The notes under the pieces were generated by a model. That model made no database searches, had not been told where the DNA came from, and saw nothing but the letters and a program-made list of their open reading frames with translations. From CAYUYM01 sp964449305 (lineage in GTDB: Bacteria > Bacteroidota > Ignavibacteria > SZUA-365 > CAYQST01): 24,632 bases of DNA. Of the stretch, positions 1-8,025 are shown in pieces. Every line of letters begins with the position of its first letter. The first letter of the stretch is position 1. The stretch is taken from the NCBI GenBank assembly GCA_964449305.1, contig CAYUYM010000026.1, positions 1-24,632 of the forward strand. Reading direction: 5' to 3'. The translations under genes and the position numbers were made by a program.

Positions 1-1564
1 CACGGCCGCCTACTTTGGAAACGGGACCATCTTCGTCAACGACCCCGAGGGCGCAGGATTCAATCGCATCTTCAACAGCGGCCTCAGTTACAACAAGGGA
101 TCCTGGATCGTCCACATGCTGCGCCATGTGGTTGGTGACACGCATTTCTTCAGTGCCGTCCGCAAGTACCTCGGCGGCACGGAGTCCGCGAACTACCGCA
201 GCGTGGTGACGAAGGATTTCCAGGGTTTTCTGGAGGCGGAGAGCGGCATGAACCTCGAGACCTTCTTCCAGAACTGGATCTACGGAGAGTACTTCCCCAC
301 CTACAGGTACGGATGGAAGGACTCCCTTGTCAGCGGAAGGCACCTGGTGACACTCACCATCCGGCAGTTGGAGTCGCCTGCGACGCAGATCTTCGACATG
401 CCCATCGACATCACCTTCCGCCACGCTGGTGGCGACACCACCATCGTGATCCGGAACAACCAGCGCGAACAGGCGTACCAGTTCACCTTCGACATGAAGA
501 TCACCGGCATCCAGCTCGACAGGGACGAGTGGATCCTGAAGCGGGTTGTGAGCGATGCGACACTCGACGAGGGGCTCCTCCTCGTCAATGGCGTGGACTG
601 GGATGTGTCGGCATACACGGACGACATCAAGGCCGCATATGCGGACTCCACCTTCACCGGCACACATGACTACCGTTTCTGGGACATCTTCCCGAACCCT
701 GCAGTGGGGTACCCGCCCAACGTCACTCCCTACGGCATCGGCAACATCCCCGCCGATGAGATCGGACGCTACTGCACCATCGTCTGGATCGCGAATTCCT
801 ACAATGGTGACAATGCCATCTGGCAGAACGCCATGCTCTGGGACTACATCTCCCAGGGTGGAAACGTCATCCTCCTGACACGCATGGGACACACCTTCAT
901 CACCGGGGACATGCAGCGTTTCCTCGGCGTCTCCTGGTTGCCGGACAACACCGGACAGCCGCTTGAATGCCGCGCCGCCCGCGCCGACCTGGTCGACATG
1001 GATCTCACCGGCGAACAGACCCTGGTGACACCGGTGGCCACCACACTCACCCGCCCGGAGAACGAGCTTCTCTTCACCGACAGCAAGGCCTACAATCCTC
1101 CGCGCGGTCTTGGTGTACGCGCCATGCCGCAGGTGATCGACGGGCGCACCACCGGCCAGATGGTGTACATCGCCCTGCGCCCCTACCGCATCCGCAGGCC
1201 GCAGCTCAAGCAGAACATGCAGAAGTTCCTCGATGCCATCGTCTGCAGCAACTCGCCCAGCGGCATTGGCGAACCACCCGCGGCAACCCGCGATCTCCGG
1301 CTCGGTCAGAACTATCCGAATCCCGTGGAGCGCACCGCTTCCACCATGATAAGCTTCGACCTCGACGCAACGACGTCCGTACCGATCGCCCTGAGACTCT
1401 TCGATGCCCTCGGCCGCGAGGTGCGCACCATCGATGCAGGCGTGCGGCACGTGGGGCACCATGTGGTCACACTGCCGGTGGATGGCCTGCCCGCAGGTGT
1501 ATACACCTACCAGATCGTCGCCGGATCGTCGAAGGCGGAACGACGGTTGGTCGTGATTGAGTAG
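1..1564 (+). CDS. M1-family metallopeptidase, C-terminal part, with T9SS sorting domain (5' partial)
   Basis: The gene enters from the left edge; the reading frame begins at base 2 and is open to TAG at 1562-1564. The first residues hold the end of an M1 (gluzincin) aminopeptidase domain: a Y-x-K-G motif (YNKGSWIVHMLR, about 95-130), whose tyrosine stabilises the transition state in this family, then the helical 'F..AVRKYL' and 'FFQNWIYGEYFP' segments. The zinc-binding HExxH motif would lie upstream, outside the window. After a beta domain (to about 560) comes an extra domain of some 220 residues (about 570-1245) starting LLVNGVDW and containing FWDIFPNP and GGNVILLTRMG. It looks like an amidotransferase/ThuA-like alpha-beta fold, but that is only an impression. 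The last 85 residues are a type A T9SS sorting domain (LGQNYPNPVE, LGREVRT, LPAGVYTYQI). The enzyme is therefore probably secreted across the outer membrane and cleaves peptides outside the cell. Peptidase and T9SS calls are secure; the middle domain is not. Confidence 0.88.
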   Translation, partial: TAAYFGNGTIFVNDPEGAGFNRIFNSGLSYNKGSWIVHMLRHVVGDTHFFSAVRKYLGGTESANYRSVVTKDFQGFLEAESGMNLETFFQNWIYGEYFPTYRYGWKDSLVSGRHLVTLTIRQLESPATQIFDMPIDITFRHAGGDTTIVIRNNQREQAYQFTFDMKITGIQLDRDEWILKRVVSDATLDEGLLLVNGVDWDVSAYTDDIKAAYADSTFTGTHDYRFWDIFPNPAVGYPPNVTPYGIGNIPADEIGRYCTIVWIANSYNGDNAIWQNAMLWDYISQGGNVILLTRMGHTFITGDMQRFLGVSWLPDNTGQPLECRAARADLVDMDLTGEQTLVTPVATTLTRPENELLFTDSKAYNPPRGLGVRAMPQVIDGRTTGQMVYIALRPYRIRRPQLKQNMQKFLDAIVCSNSPSGIGEPPAATRDLRLGQNYPNPVERTASTMISFDLDATTSVPIALRLFDALGREVRTIDAGVRHVGHHVVTLPVDGLPAGVYTYQIVAGSSKAERRLVVIE

Positions 1565-1590
1565 CGCGGACCGGACATTCGATGTGAACG

Positions 1591-1620
1591 ATCAGGGGCT
1601 GCCTCATGGCAGCCCCTGAT
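1591..1620. terminator. Bidirectional hairpin terminator between convergent genes
   Basis: A perfect 13-bp inverted repeat (atcaggggctgcc / ggcagcccctgat) has a TCAT loop. It begins 26 bases after the stop of the M1 peptidase gene and lies before the end of convergent greA. There is no real T-run on either side, so termination efficiency is uncertain, but the perfect stem between two 3' ends supports the role. Confidence 0.7.
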
Positions 1621-1677
1621 TCATGGCGTCGTGTGCCCGTGGTGTGTGAAAGCGGCCGGTGTCCGGCCCGTCATCAC

Positions 1678-2154
1678 CTAGCGACCGATGCTGAGAATCT
1701 TGTATTCCAGCGACCCTGCGGGAACCTGGATCTTGACGACATCGCCGATCTTCTTCTTGAGAAGCGCCTTGCCAATGGGGGAGCTCACTGAGATCTTGCC
1801 CTGATCGTAGTCCGCCTCCTCCTGGGACACCAGCGTATAAGTGCACTGCTCGCCGGTCTTTGTGTCCTCCACGGTCACCTTGGACAGGATGTACACGGCA
1901 TCGGTGGGCAGGTCCTTCGTATCGATGATGCGCGCATGGGCAAGCGACAGTTCCAGCTTCTGGATGCGAAGCTCAAACAACCCCTGCTCCTCCTTGGCAG
2001 CATCATACTCGGCATTCTCCGACAGATCGCCATGCGACCGTGCCTCGGCGATCTTCTGCGCGATCTCCGCCCTCCCCCTGCTCTTCATCTCATGCAATTG
2101 CTGCTCGAGCTCTCGCATGCGTTCCTTGGTCAAATACACCGTGCTCGAATCCAC
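1678..2154 (-). CDS. greA: Transcription elongation factor GreA
   Basis: GreA rescues backtracked RNA polymerase by stimulating transcript cleavage through the secondary channel. The 158-residue length is typical. Residues 1-75 form the N-terminal antiparallel coiled coil, with the acidic tip motif GDLSENAEYDAAKEEQ carrying the D43/E46 pair that corresponds to the metal-coordinating D41/E44 of E. coli GreA. The C-terminal FKBP-like domain includes VSSPIGKALLKKKIGDVV. The start is GTG at 2154-2152: a GGAG motif lies 7 bases upstream, while the nearby ATG (2161-2159) is out of frame. It lies downstream of ribBA on the same strand but behind an intrinsic terminator, so it probably has its own promoter; none was firmly identified. 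The AT-rich stretch at 2185-2196 is the only likely place. The gene ends facing the M1 peptidase gene. Confidence 0.95.
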   Translation of the reverse strand: MDSSTVYLTKERMRELEQQLHEMKSRGRAEIAQKIAEARSHGDLSENAEYDAAKEEQGLFELRIQKLELSLAHARIIDTKDLPTDAVYILSKVTVEDTKTGEQCTYTLVSQEEADYDQGKISVSSPIGKALLKKKIGDVVKIQVPAGSLEYKILSIGR

Positions 2155-2184
2155 GACTCATCTCCGCGCCGTTTGTGGGTGAAC

Positions 2185-2226
2185 AAAAAAAATATAGCCA
2201 GGTATTCTGCCGGGCAGACTGGCTAT
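2185..2226 (-). terminator. Rho-independent terminator after ribBA
   Basis: Read on the minus strand, atagccag...ctggctat (arms 2219-2226 and 2194-2201) form an 8-bp outer stem and tctgc/gcaga (2206-2210, 2214-2218) an inner 5-bp stem. A run of eight T follows (2185-2192 as A on the plus strand). It lies 35 bases past the ribBA stop and separates the tgt-yajC-ribBA block from greA. Confidence 0.8.
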
Positions 2227-2260
2227 GACGAACGCAAGCTACGGATTTGTTCGCGGTTTG

Positions 2261-3502
2261 TCAACCGCGTTCGTTCGAGCGGCTGATTTTTTCCTGCTTG
2301 GTGAGGATGAGGTGGCCAAGCTTGTCGCGCTTCGTTTTCAGATAGAACTCGTTGATGCCGTTGGGGCGCACCTCGATCGGGACTCGTTCGGTGATCTCCA
2401 GGCCGTAGCTCTGCAGTCCGACGATCTTCTTCGGGTTGTTCGTGATGAGCCGCATCTTGCGGATGCCAAGGTCGCGGAGGATCTGCGCACCGATGCCGTA
2501 GTCGCGCAGGTCGTCGCGGAAGCCGAGGTGGATGTTCGCCTCCACCGTGTCCATCCCGTCATCCTGCAGGTTGTAGGCCTTGAGCTTGTTGGCAAGGCCG
2601 ATGCCGCGCCCTTCCTGGCGCATGTACAGCACCACACCGCGGCCCGCGGCTTCCACCATGCGCATGGAGGAGTTGAGCTGGTCCTTGCAGTCGCAGCGCA
2701 GCGAGCCGAAGGTGTCGCCCGTGAGGCATTCCGAATGGACGCGGACAAGCACGGGATCAGGCCCGGTCACGTCACCCTTCACCAGGGCGAGATGTTCCTT
2801 GTTCTCGAGCGTGTCCTCATACATGTGCACACGGAAATCCCCGTACCGCGTCGGCAGGTGCGTTTCGGTCACCTTCCTGATCAGCTTGTCCTTGATGATG
2901 CGGTAGGCGATGAGGTCCTGCACCGAGATGATGCGCAGGTTCTGCTGGCGGGCGATGGTCATCAATTCAGGCAGCCGGGCCATCGAGCCATCCTCCTTGA
3001 GGATCTCACAGAGGACGCCCACAGGCGAAAGGCCGGCGAGCCGACACAGGTCGATCACGGCTTCCGTGTGACCGGCACGCCGCAGCACACCACCGGACAC
3101 AGCCTTCAGCGGAAAGATGTGTCCCGGGCGGGCAAGATCGTCCGGTGTGGTGGAGGGATCGGCCAGCGAGCGGAGGGTCGCCGCACGGTCGGCGGCAGAG
3201 ATCCCGGTGGTGGTCCCATGGATGTAGTCCACCGTCACGGTGAAGTTCGTCCCATGCAGTGCGGTGTTGGATTCCACCATCATCTCGAGCTGGAGCGCTG
3301 CCATGCGCTCCTCGGTCAACGGAGCACACACCATCCCGCGGCCCTCACGGATCATGAGGTTCACGATCTCCGGCGTGACGCACTCGGCGGCACAGACAAA
3401 ATCCCCCTCGTTCTCCCGCTCCTCATCATCAACGATGATGATCACTTCTCCGGCATGAATGGCGGTTATCGCCGCTTCGATGGAATCAAAGGTGTTGGAC
3501 AT
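2261..3502 (-). CDS. ribBA: Bifunctional 3,4-dihydroxy-2-butanone-4-phosphate synthase / GTP cyclohydrolase II
   Basis: The enzyme feeds both branches of riboflavin synthesis. The N-terminal half (about 1-200) makes dihydroxybutanone phosphate from ribulose 5-phosphate; the C-terminal half (about 205-400) opens GTP. The RibB signature DDEERENEGD is at residues 25-34, followed by HGTTTGISAADRAAT (about 94-108) and ARPGHIFPL. The RibA zinc site is SECLTGDTFGSLRCDC (about 256-271, three cysteines), followed by MRQEGRGIGL. All key residues of both halves are visible, and 413 residues is the usual fused length. The first possible start is a GTG (3505), but ATG at 3502 lies directly after it and is favoured; a GGAG sits only 2 bases upstream of this ATG, so the start is slightly uncertain. 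It begins 12 bases after the yajC stop, which implies co-transcription, and ends in a clear intrinsic terminator. Confidence 0.96.
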   Translation of the reverse strand: MSNTFDSIEAAITAIHAGEVIIIVDDEERENEGDFVCAAECVTPEIVNLMIREGRGMVCAPLTEERMAALQLEMMVESNTALHGTNFTVTVDYIHGTTTGISAADRAATLRSLADPSTTPDDLARPGHIFPLKAVSGGVLRRAGHTEAVIDLCRLAGLSPVGVLCEILKEDGSMARLPELMTIARQQNLRIISVQDLIAYRIIKDKLIRKVTETHLPTRYGDFRVHMYEDTLENKEHLALVKGDVTGPDPVLVRVHSECLTGDTFGSLRCDCKDQLNSSMRMVEAAGRGVVLYMRQEGRGIGLANKLKAYNLQDDGMDTVEANIHLGFRDDLRDYGIGAQILRDLGIRKMRLITNNPKKIVGLQSYGLEITERVPIEVRPNGINEFYLKTKRDKLGHLILTKQEKISRSNERG

Positions 3503-3514
3503 CACTCCGCCGCA

Positions 3515-3844
3515 TCATTTGACATCGTTGTCACCCGACGACTCACGGGTGATGGCACCGATCGCGGAGCGCTCATACTTGAGACGCACATTGTCGTCCA
3601 CCTGCAGCAGCACGGTCTTCTCGTCCGTGCTCACCACCTTGCCGTGAAGGCCGCTGGCCGTCACAACCTTGTCCCCCTTCTTGACGCTGGTCAGCATGGC
3701 CTCGCGCTCCTTGGCGCGCTTCTGCTGGGGGCGGATCATCATGAAGTAAAAGACGACGAAAATCAGGCCGAGGAAGATGAGCGTCGAAAACTGGAAGGGG
3801 CTCTGCGGGGCCTGCGCTTGAGCGAAAAGTATGAAGGGCTGCAC
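3515..3844 (-). CDS. yajC: Preprotein translocase accessory subunit YajC
   Basis: YajC is a small inner-membrane partner of the SecDF complex. The 109-residue product has a short N-terminus, one membrane helix (about residues 19-37, STLIFLGLIFVVFYFMMIR), the positive stop RPQQKRAKER and the cytoplasmic domain VKKGDKVVTASGLHGKVV. This is the standard family architecture and length. The start is GTG at 3844-3842, with AGGAG about 8-9 bases upstream. The frame stays open to 4117, but an upstream start would overlap tgt and add sequence with no family resemblance. It lies 53 bases after tgt and 12 bases before ribBA. The tgt-yajC pairing is common in bacteria, where secDF often follows; here ribBA follows instead. 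Confidence 0.93.
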   Translation of the reverse strand: MQPFILFAQAQAPQSPFQFSTLIFLGLIFVVFYFMMIRPQQKRAKEREAMLTSVKKGDKVVTASGLHGKVVSTDEKTVLLQVDDNVRLKYERSAIGAITRESSGDNDVK

Positions 3845-3897
3845 GTCGTTGCTCTCCTGTGTGTTGAGTGCTGTTCTGCTCCCGCCGATTTCTTCGG

Positions 3898-5037
3898 TCA
3901 GGGTGTTTCGCGCCGGGTGGCGAGATACCGCGCAAGGAATGCACGTTTCCACTCGCCGAAACAGTCTTCCAAAATAGCACTTCGGGCATTGCGCGTCAAT
4001 TCCAGATAGAATGCCGTGTTGTGGATGGATGCAAGCTGCAGTCCGAGGATCTCCCGCGCACGAAAGAGATGGCAGATGTAGGCGCGCGAAAAGGTCCGGC
4101 ACGCGTAACAGGTGCATGCGACGTCGAGCGGGCGCTCGTCGGTGAGATGCTCCTCCTTCTTGATCGAGTACGATCCGTCATGCGTGAACACCTGGCCGTT
4201 GCGTCCGTTGCGTGTGGGGATCACGCAATCAAACATGTCCACTCCACGCTCGATCGCCTCCACGATGTTCTCCGGAAGACCGACTCCCATGAGATAGCGC
4301 GGCTGGTCGGCCGGCAGCACACCGGTCACGAGGTCGGTCATGCGATAGAGATCCTCCGTCGGTTCACCGACGGCCAGACCGCCGATGGCATAGCCGTCGA
4401 ACCCGATGTCCATCAGTTCTTGTGCCGAGGCAAGCCGCAGATCCTCGAACACATTGCCCTGCACGATGCCGAAGGCGGCCTGCCGGTGCCCGTACAGGGG
4501 CGCTGTGGCATCGAGATGCACACGCGCCTCCGCTGCCCACCGTGTCGTGAGATCCTTGCTGCGACGTGCGTACTCGTGGCCGCAGTTCGCAGGAGCGCAT
4601 TCGTCGAGCAACATCATGATGTCGGAACCGATCACACGCTGCGCGTCGATGACGGATGCCGGCGTAAAACGATGGTAGGAACCGTCGATGTGGGACTGGA
4701 AGGTGACGCCTGCCTGGTCGAGCTTCCGCAGCGCGGTCAGGCTGAACACCTGGTAGCCGCCGCTGTCGGTGAGGATGGGTTTGTCCCATGCAGCAAATCG
4801 GTGCAGACCGCCCATCTGCCGGAGGATTTCTCCACCAGGGCGGAGTGCAAGGTGGTAGGTGTTGCCAAGGATGATCTGCGCTCCGCATTCCTTCAGCTCG
4901 CGGGGCTCCACGGCCTTCACGCTGCCCTGCGTGCCGACAGGCATGAAGATCGGCGTCTCGATGTCCCCATGGTCGGTGTGCACAATACCGGCGCGCGCCT
5001 TCGATGTCCCGTCTGTGGTGATGAGCGTGAAATCCAT
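3898..5037 (-). CDS. tgt: tRNA-guanine transglycosylase (queuine tRNA-ribosyltransferase)
   Basis: Tgt exchanges guanine 34 of GUN-anticodon tRNAs (Asp, Asn, His, Tyr) for the queuosine precursor preQ1. The 379-residue protein is full length. Visible motifs are TDSGGYQVF with D91, LLDEC with D145, the nucleophile D270 in FDCVIPTRNGRNG, and the zinc ligands C308, C310, C313 and H339 (DVACTCYACRTF...SIHN). The start is ATG at 5037: AAGGAGG lies 5 bases upstream, whereas the preceding TTG codon is too close to that site. The gene starts 60 bases after the Rrf2 regulator stop and is followed by yajC, so it probably belongs to an operon headed by the regulator. No genes for making preQ1 (queC-F) are in the window. 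Confidence 0.97.
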   Translation of the reverse strand: MDFTLITTDGTSKARAGIVHTDHGDIETPIFMPVGTQGSVKAVEPRELKECGAQIILGNTYHLALRPGGEILRQMGGLHRFAAWDKPILTDSGGYQVFSLTALRKLDQAGVTFQSHIDGSYHRFTPASVIDAQRVIGSDIMMLLDECAPANCGHEYARRSKDLTTRWAAEARVHLDATAPLYGHRQAAFGIVQGNVFEDLRLASAQELMDIGFDGYAIGGLAVGEPTEDLYRMTDLVTGVLPADQPRYLMGVGLPENIVEAIERGVDMFDCVIPTRNGRNGQVFTHDGSYSIKKEEHLTDERPLDVACTCYACRTFSRAYICHLFRAREILGLQLASIHNTAFYLELTRNARSAILEDCFGEWKRAFLARYLATRRETP

Positions 5038-5097
5038 CAACGCCTCCTTGCGCTGAAAATCCCTGTGACTGTCTGATGTGGTGAGGTGAGAATCGGA

Positions 5098-5553
5098 CTA
5101 CTTGTCCTTCTGGGCAAGAGCCTGATGAAGGAAGGGCGCCTTCAGATCCTTGAACCGCTTCAAGGCATCCTCCAGCGTGATCGACTGCAGATAATCTCCG
5201 AGCACCTTGCTGGATTCGAGAAAGATGTCCAGGACGGGGCACTTGCGCTGCATGGTGCAGTTCGCCACACCAAGGCAGCAATGGCGCTTGACGATGGGCC
5301 CATCCACCGCTTCGACGATTTCCAACAGCGTGATTTCCGCAGGCGACTTCAGTATGGAATACCCTCCTGCGGCGCCGCGCTGCCCTGACACAATCTGCGC
5401 CGTGGCAAGCTGCTGAAAAATCTTGGCGAGGTAGGTTTTCGATACTTCGTGCTGCTGGGCGATTTCCGAGATCTGTACTGGACTTCCTGAATTGCGGGTC
5501 ACGATGTACCCGAGGCCATGAATGGCATAACCGGCTGATTTTGAAATGTGCAT
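5098..5553 (-). CDS. Rrf2-family transcriptional regulator, IscR-like, probable [2Fe-2S] sensor
   Basis: Rrf2 proteins are small winged-helix dimers that sense iron-sulfur status, redox state or nitric oxide. The 151-residue product starts MHISKSAGYAIHGL, the typical first helix of the family. It has the DNA-recognition helix region VSKTYLAKIFQQLA (38-51), the wing GQRGAAGGY (57-65) and a cysteine cluster C93-x5-C99-x5-C105. That spacing equals C92/C98/C104 of E. coli IscR, so a [2Fe-2S] cluster is likely (inference); an extra C92 is adjacent. ATG at 5553 is chosen because the family N-terminus starts there; a longer frame from a TTG at 5598 has no support, and no good ribosome-binding site is visible. 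It heads the tgt-yajC-ribBA block. No isc or suf genes lie beside it, so assigning it as iscR itself would be unsafe. Confidence 0.88.
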   Translation of the reverse strand: MHISKSAGYAIHGLGYIVTRNSGSPVQISEIAQQHEVSKTYLAKIFQQLATAQIVSGQRGAAGGYSILKSPAEITLLEIVEAVDGPIVKRHCCLGVANCTMQRKCPVLDIFLESSKVLGDYLQSITLEDALKRFKDLKAPFLHQALAQKDK

Positions 5554-5568
5554 GTGACAGGCTGCGAT

Positions 5569-5589
5569 GTGCGACAAATGGTCACGCAC
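5569..5589 (-). promoter_or_regulatory. Candidate operator palindrome upstream of the Rrf2 gene
   Basis: An imperfect inverted repeat (GTGCG ... CGCAC, 5-bp arms, 11-base spacer) lies 16-36 bases upstream of the regulator's ATG, beside AT-rich DNA that could be a promoter (tatatt, 5591-5596 region). Rrf2 regulators often repress their own promoter. The arms are short and this could be chance. Confidence 0.2.
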
Positions 5590-5665
5590 AATATACAAAA
5601 TCGGATGTCATAACTCATCATTCTTGGCATCCAAATGAGAAAAAAAACACGATTGCCGCCTCGCA

Positions 5666-7028
5666 TCAGACAGGAACATCCCGCATGATCCGCCGAGCCA
5701 CGATGTCGGCGGAAAGAAGGACGAGCGGGATTCCACCTCCGGGATGCGTCGAGCCGCCCGTAAAATACAGGCCGGCGAGCGAGCGCAGCCACATGGGGGG
5801 ACGCTGGAATGCGGAGGCAATGCTGTGGGATGCATGCCCGTACAGGGCCCCCCTCCATGCCAGGAAATGCCGGGCGAATGTCTGTGGCGTCACCACATGT
5901 GCGAAAGCAAGGTCGGAATCGCGCACTCCGATCAATCGGCCCAGTCTCGACAGGATGGTGCTGGCGAGATCATCCTTCATCCCATCCCAATCCGAGTCCC
6001 GGGAAAGCGGTGGCACGTTGACCATGACGAACCAGTTCTCCATGCCTGGTGGAGCGTCGGTGGCCTGGGTTTTGCACGATGCCGCGAGATAAATGGTGGC
6101 CGGATCGGGGGCGACGGAGTCGAGAAAAATAGAGCGAAACTCCTGCNNNNNNNNNNNNNNNNNNNNNNNNNNNNNNNNNNNNNNNNNNNNNNNNNNNNNN
6201 NNNNNNNNNNNNNNNNNNNNNNNNNNNNNNNNNNNNNNNNNNNNNNAGGACGCGTCTGTCGCGGATGATGAGGCGTTCCACGGTGCAGCCTGTGCGGATG
6301 TCGATCCCCAGATCGTGGGCGAGCCGGATCAGGGACTCGGCCAGCGCGGCAATGCCTCCGACCGGATACCATGCACCACCCGCGAATTCCACATGGCTGA
6401 TCACCGCGAACGTGGCGGGGGTCTTCCAGGGATTCGAACCGTTGTACGTGGCAAAACGGTCGAATACCATGGTGAGCCGCGGATCGCGAAAGCGCCGTTC
6501 ATGCAGGCGATGAAGCGTGGAAAATGTGAGGAACTTCCGTGCATCGGGCAGATCGCGCAGCCGGAGTCTGCGCCAGAGCTGCGTCAGTTGGAAACGGTCA
6601 CGAAGGAACACCCTGTCGCTGACCGAGAACAGGGCTGCGACATGCCGGAAATATCGGCGAAGAGCATCGACGTCTCCGGGCGAGAAATCCCTGACGGCAT
6701 CGATGAACTCCACGGGGTTGGATGACGCCTCGAGGTGGCTTCCATCGGGGAAATGATAGCGGCAGAGGATGTCGAGCGGGCAAAGGTCGAGAAGCTCCCT
6801 CCGGTCCCGCCCGGCCGCGGCGAAGAGCTCATCGACGATGCCGGGGAGGGTGAGCAGCGTCGGTCCCGTGTCGAAGCGGAATCCATCCCGACGATATTCC
6901 CCGGCTTTTCCCCCCGGGCGTTCGTTCCGTTCCAACAATGTGACGGCATGGCCTGCACGGCGCAGACGGATGGCCGTGGCCAGGCCGGCAAGGCCGCCAC
7001 CGATGATGAGTGCGGACGTCCGGGTCAT
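5666..7028 (-). CDS. Phytoene desaturase-like FAD oxidoreductase (CrtI family), interrupted by assembly gap
   Basis: CrtI-type enzymes desaturate or otherwise oxidise carotenoid precursors at the membrane. The N-terminal piece (7028 to 6247, 260 codons) starts with a dinucleotide-binding fold GGGLAGLATAIRLRRAGH (10-27) and RPGGKAGEYRRDGFRFDTGP. It continues through FATYNGSNPWKTPATFAVI, typical of the family. The C-terminal piece (6145 to 5666, 159 codons) has TIYLAASCKT, APPGMENWFV, TPQTFARHF, GALYGHASHS, FQRPPMW and the FAD-contact motif GLYFTGGSTHPGGGIP. The two pieces are in different frames across the 100 N, as expected when the gap length is arbitrary, not a real frameshift. CrtI proteins have about 490-500 residues, so roughly 70-80 codons are missing. 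The exact substrate cannot be told; no phytoene synthase is in view. It begins 12 bases after the zinc-ribbon gene, so the two may be co-transcribed. No strong ribosome-binding site is seen. Confidence 0.87.
6147..6246. other. Assembly gap of 100 N
   Basis: Exactly 100 unresolved bases lie inside the CrtI-like gene. A round 100 usually denotes a scaffold join of unknown length. Coding frames on the two sides differ by one, and family length suggests that about 210-240 real bases are missing. Confidence 0.99.
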
Positions 7029-7040
7029 GGTGAGGAACGG

Positions 7041-7769
7041 TCAGCGTTTCGAAAGCCAGCCCCGCCAGTTGCACTCGTGGCAGCGGTAGAGGCGTTGCCG
7101 GCGGCGGAAGATCTTGCCCAGCTTCTCCAGCAGCCCCTTGGCATGCGAGCGGAACAGGGCATCGGACTTGCAATTGGGGCACTTGCGGCCGGTGTGACGA
7201 TGCCGCGAATGGTAGCTGTCGGGCACAGGGTGGGAGGTGGGACCATCGACGCCAAAATCCGGGACCATCGAGGTTGCCGGGGCAGGCTCCTTGAAATCGA
7301 CGTCTCCCGGGAGCTCGAGGTCGGCGTCGAACGGTGTGGGTTCCGGGGCGTTGGCATCTTGTGTCGCTCCCGGGCGGTCCCGGCGCGCATCGGCCGGCCT
7401 GGCAGCCCTGGCATGACCATCGCGCCGCGACTCACGATGCGCATGGGGAGCATGCGACGGCTGCTCCTTCGGCGGACGCACGGGCTTCTTCAGCTCGATC
7501 TCCTCGAGAGTGACGGATGGGATGAGGATGGGATCCTCAACCTCGGGTGCGGGGATGTCAATTGTGGAGACGGGAGGAAAGCGCAGTTCGTTTTCAAAGA
7601 GCCATCCGCGCCAGGAGCATGCATGGCACCGGTAGATGCGCTTGTTTGTGCGGGCCTTGCGATACTTCTCGAAGGTGGAGGTGGAATGACTCCGCCGCAA
7701 CGCGGGAGCCTGACACTTTGGGCAGATGGCTGTGACCGACAACTGTTGCATCCAGTGATGGGACGGCAT
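7041..7769 (-). CDS. Uncharacterised protein with two terminal zinc-ribbon modules
   Basis: I do not recognise a named family. The 242-residue product has one zinc-ribbon-like module at each end. The first has C16-P-K-C19 and C48-H-A-C51; the second has C197-P-N-C200 and C230-H-E-C233. Both match the pattern CPxC ... ALxRSH ... EK ... YRCHxCxWRGWL, with 28 and 29 residues between the paired CxxC motifs, so one arose from the other by duplication. The roughly 140-residue middle is rich in Pro, Glu, Asp, Arg and His and looks disordered. No signal peptide or membrane helix is visible, so the protein is probably cytoplasmic. ATG at 7769 follows an AGGA motif by about 6 bases; the frame is open further upstream, but that stretch runs into the sigma factor gene on the other strand. 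It is divergent from the ECF sigma gene and 12 bases upstream of the CrtI-like gene. Binding of nucleic acid or protein is a guess from the fold only. Confidence 0.8.
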   Translation of the reverse strand: MPSHHWMQQLSVTAICPKCQAPALRRSHSTSTFEKYRKARTNKRIYRCHACSWRGWLFENELRFPPVSTIDIPAPEVEDPILIPSVTLEEIELKKPVRPPKEQPSHAPHAHRESRRDGHARAARPADARRDRPGATQDANAPEPTPFDADLELPGDVDFKEPAPATSMVPDFGVDGPTSHPVPDSYHSRHRHTGRKCPNCKSDALFRSHAKGLLEKLGKIFRRRQRLYRCHECNWRGWLSKR

Positions 7770-7906
7770 GGGCTTCCTGCGATGGTGACAGACAAACGAA
7801 TCAACAACACAACCCCCCGGTGCGAACCTGACCGGCCGGTGGGCGCCATCCATGGACACATGAGTCTTGATCGTGATCCAATGACGCTCTCCCAATATAG
7901 GGATTT

Positions 7907-7934
7907 TTGACAAACCAGCGTAGGGTTGTATTTT
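7907..7934 (+). promoter_or_regulatory. Probable promoter of the ECF sigma operon
   Basis: TTGACA (7907-7912) and TATTTT (7929-7934) are 16 bases apart. It can also be read in the Bacteroidota pattern as TTG-19-TAttTT. It lies about 90 bases before the sigma ATG in the 256-base divergent region. No equally good signal was found for the opposite (zinc-ribbon) direction. Confidence 0.5.
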
Positions 7935-8025
7935 ACCGGAACACCATGCGGGCGACAGCGTGGTGCGCCGTGGATCGACACATGCCTCCCGGCATACGGA
8001 CCGGCAACCCCACAGAAAGACTCCC

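Noticed and set aside
2225..4009. 594-codon open frame on the plus strand opposite ribBA and yajC
   Set aside because: The opposite strand encodes complete, motif-rich RibBA and YajC; the plus-strand translation is His/Val/Arg-rich without a known domain and is a shadow of GC-rich codons.
3845..4117. Longer YajC reading frame starting inside tgt
   Set aside because: The added 91 residues have no family similarity and overlap tgt; GTG 3844 with AGGAG upstream gives a normal-length YajC.
3868..5076. 402-codon open frame on the plus strand opposite tgt
   Set aside because: Tgt on the minus strand has all catalytic and zinc residues; the antisense frame has none.
5970..7028. 352-codon reading of the CrtI-like gene straight through the N run
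   Set aside because: After the gap the translation (Arg/Pro-rich) is in the wrong frame; the frame one base over gives the conserved CrtI C-terminus.
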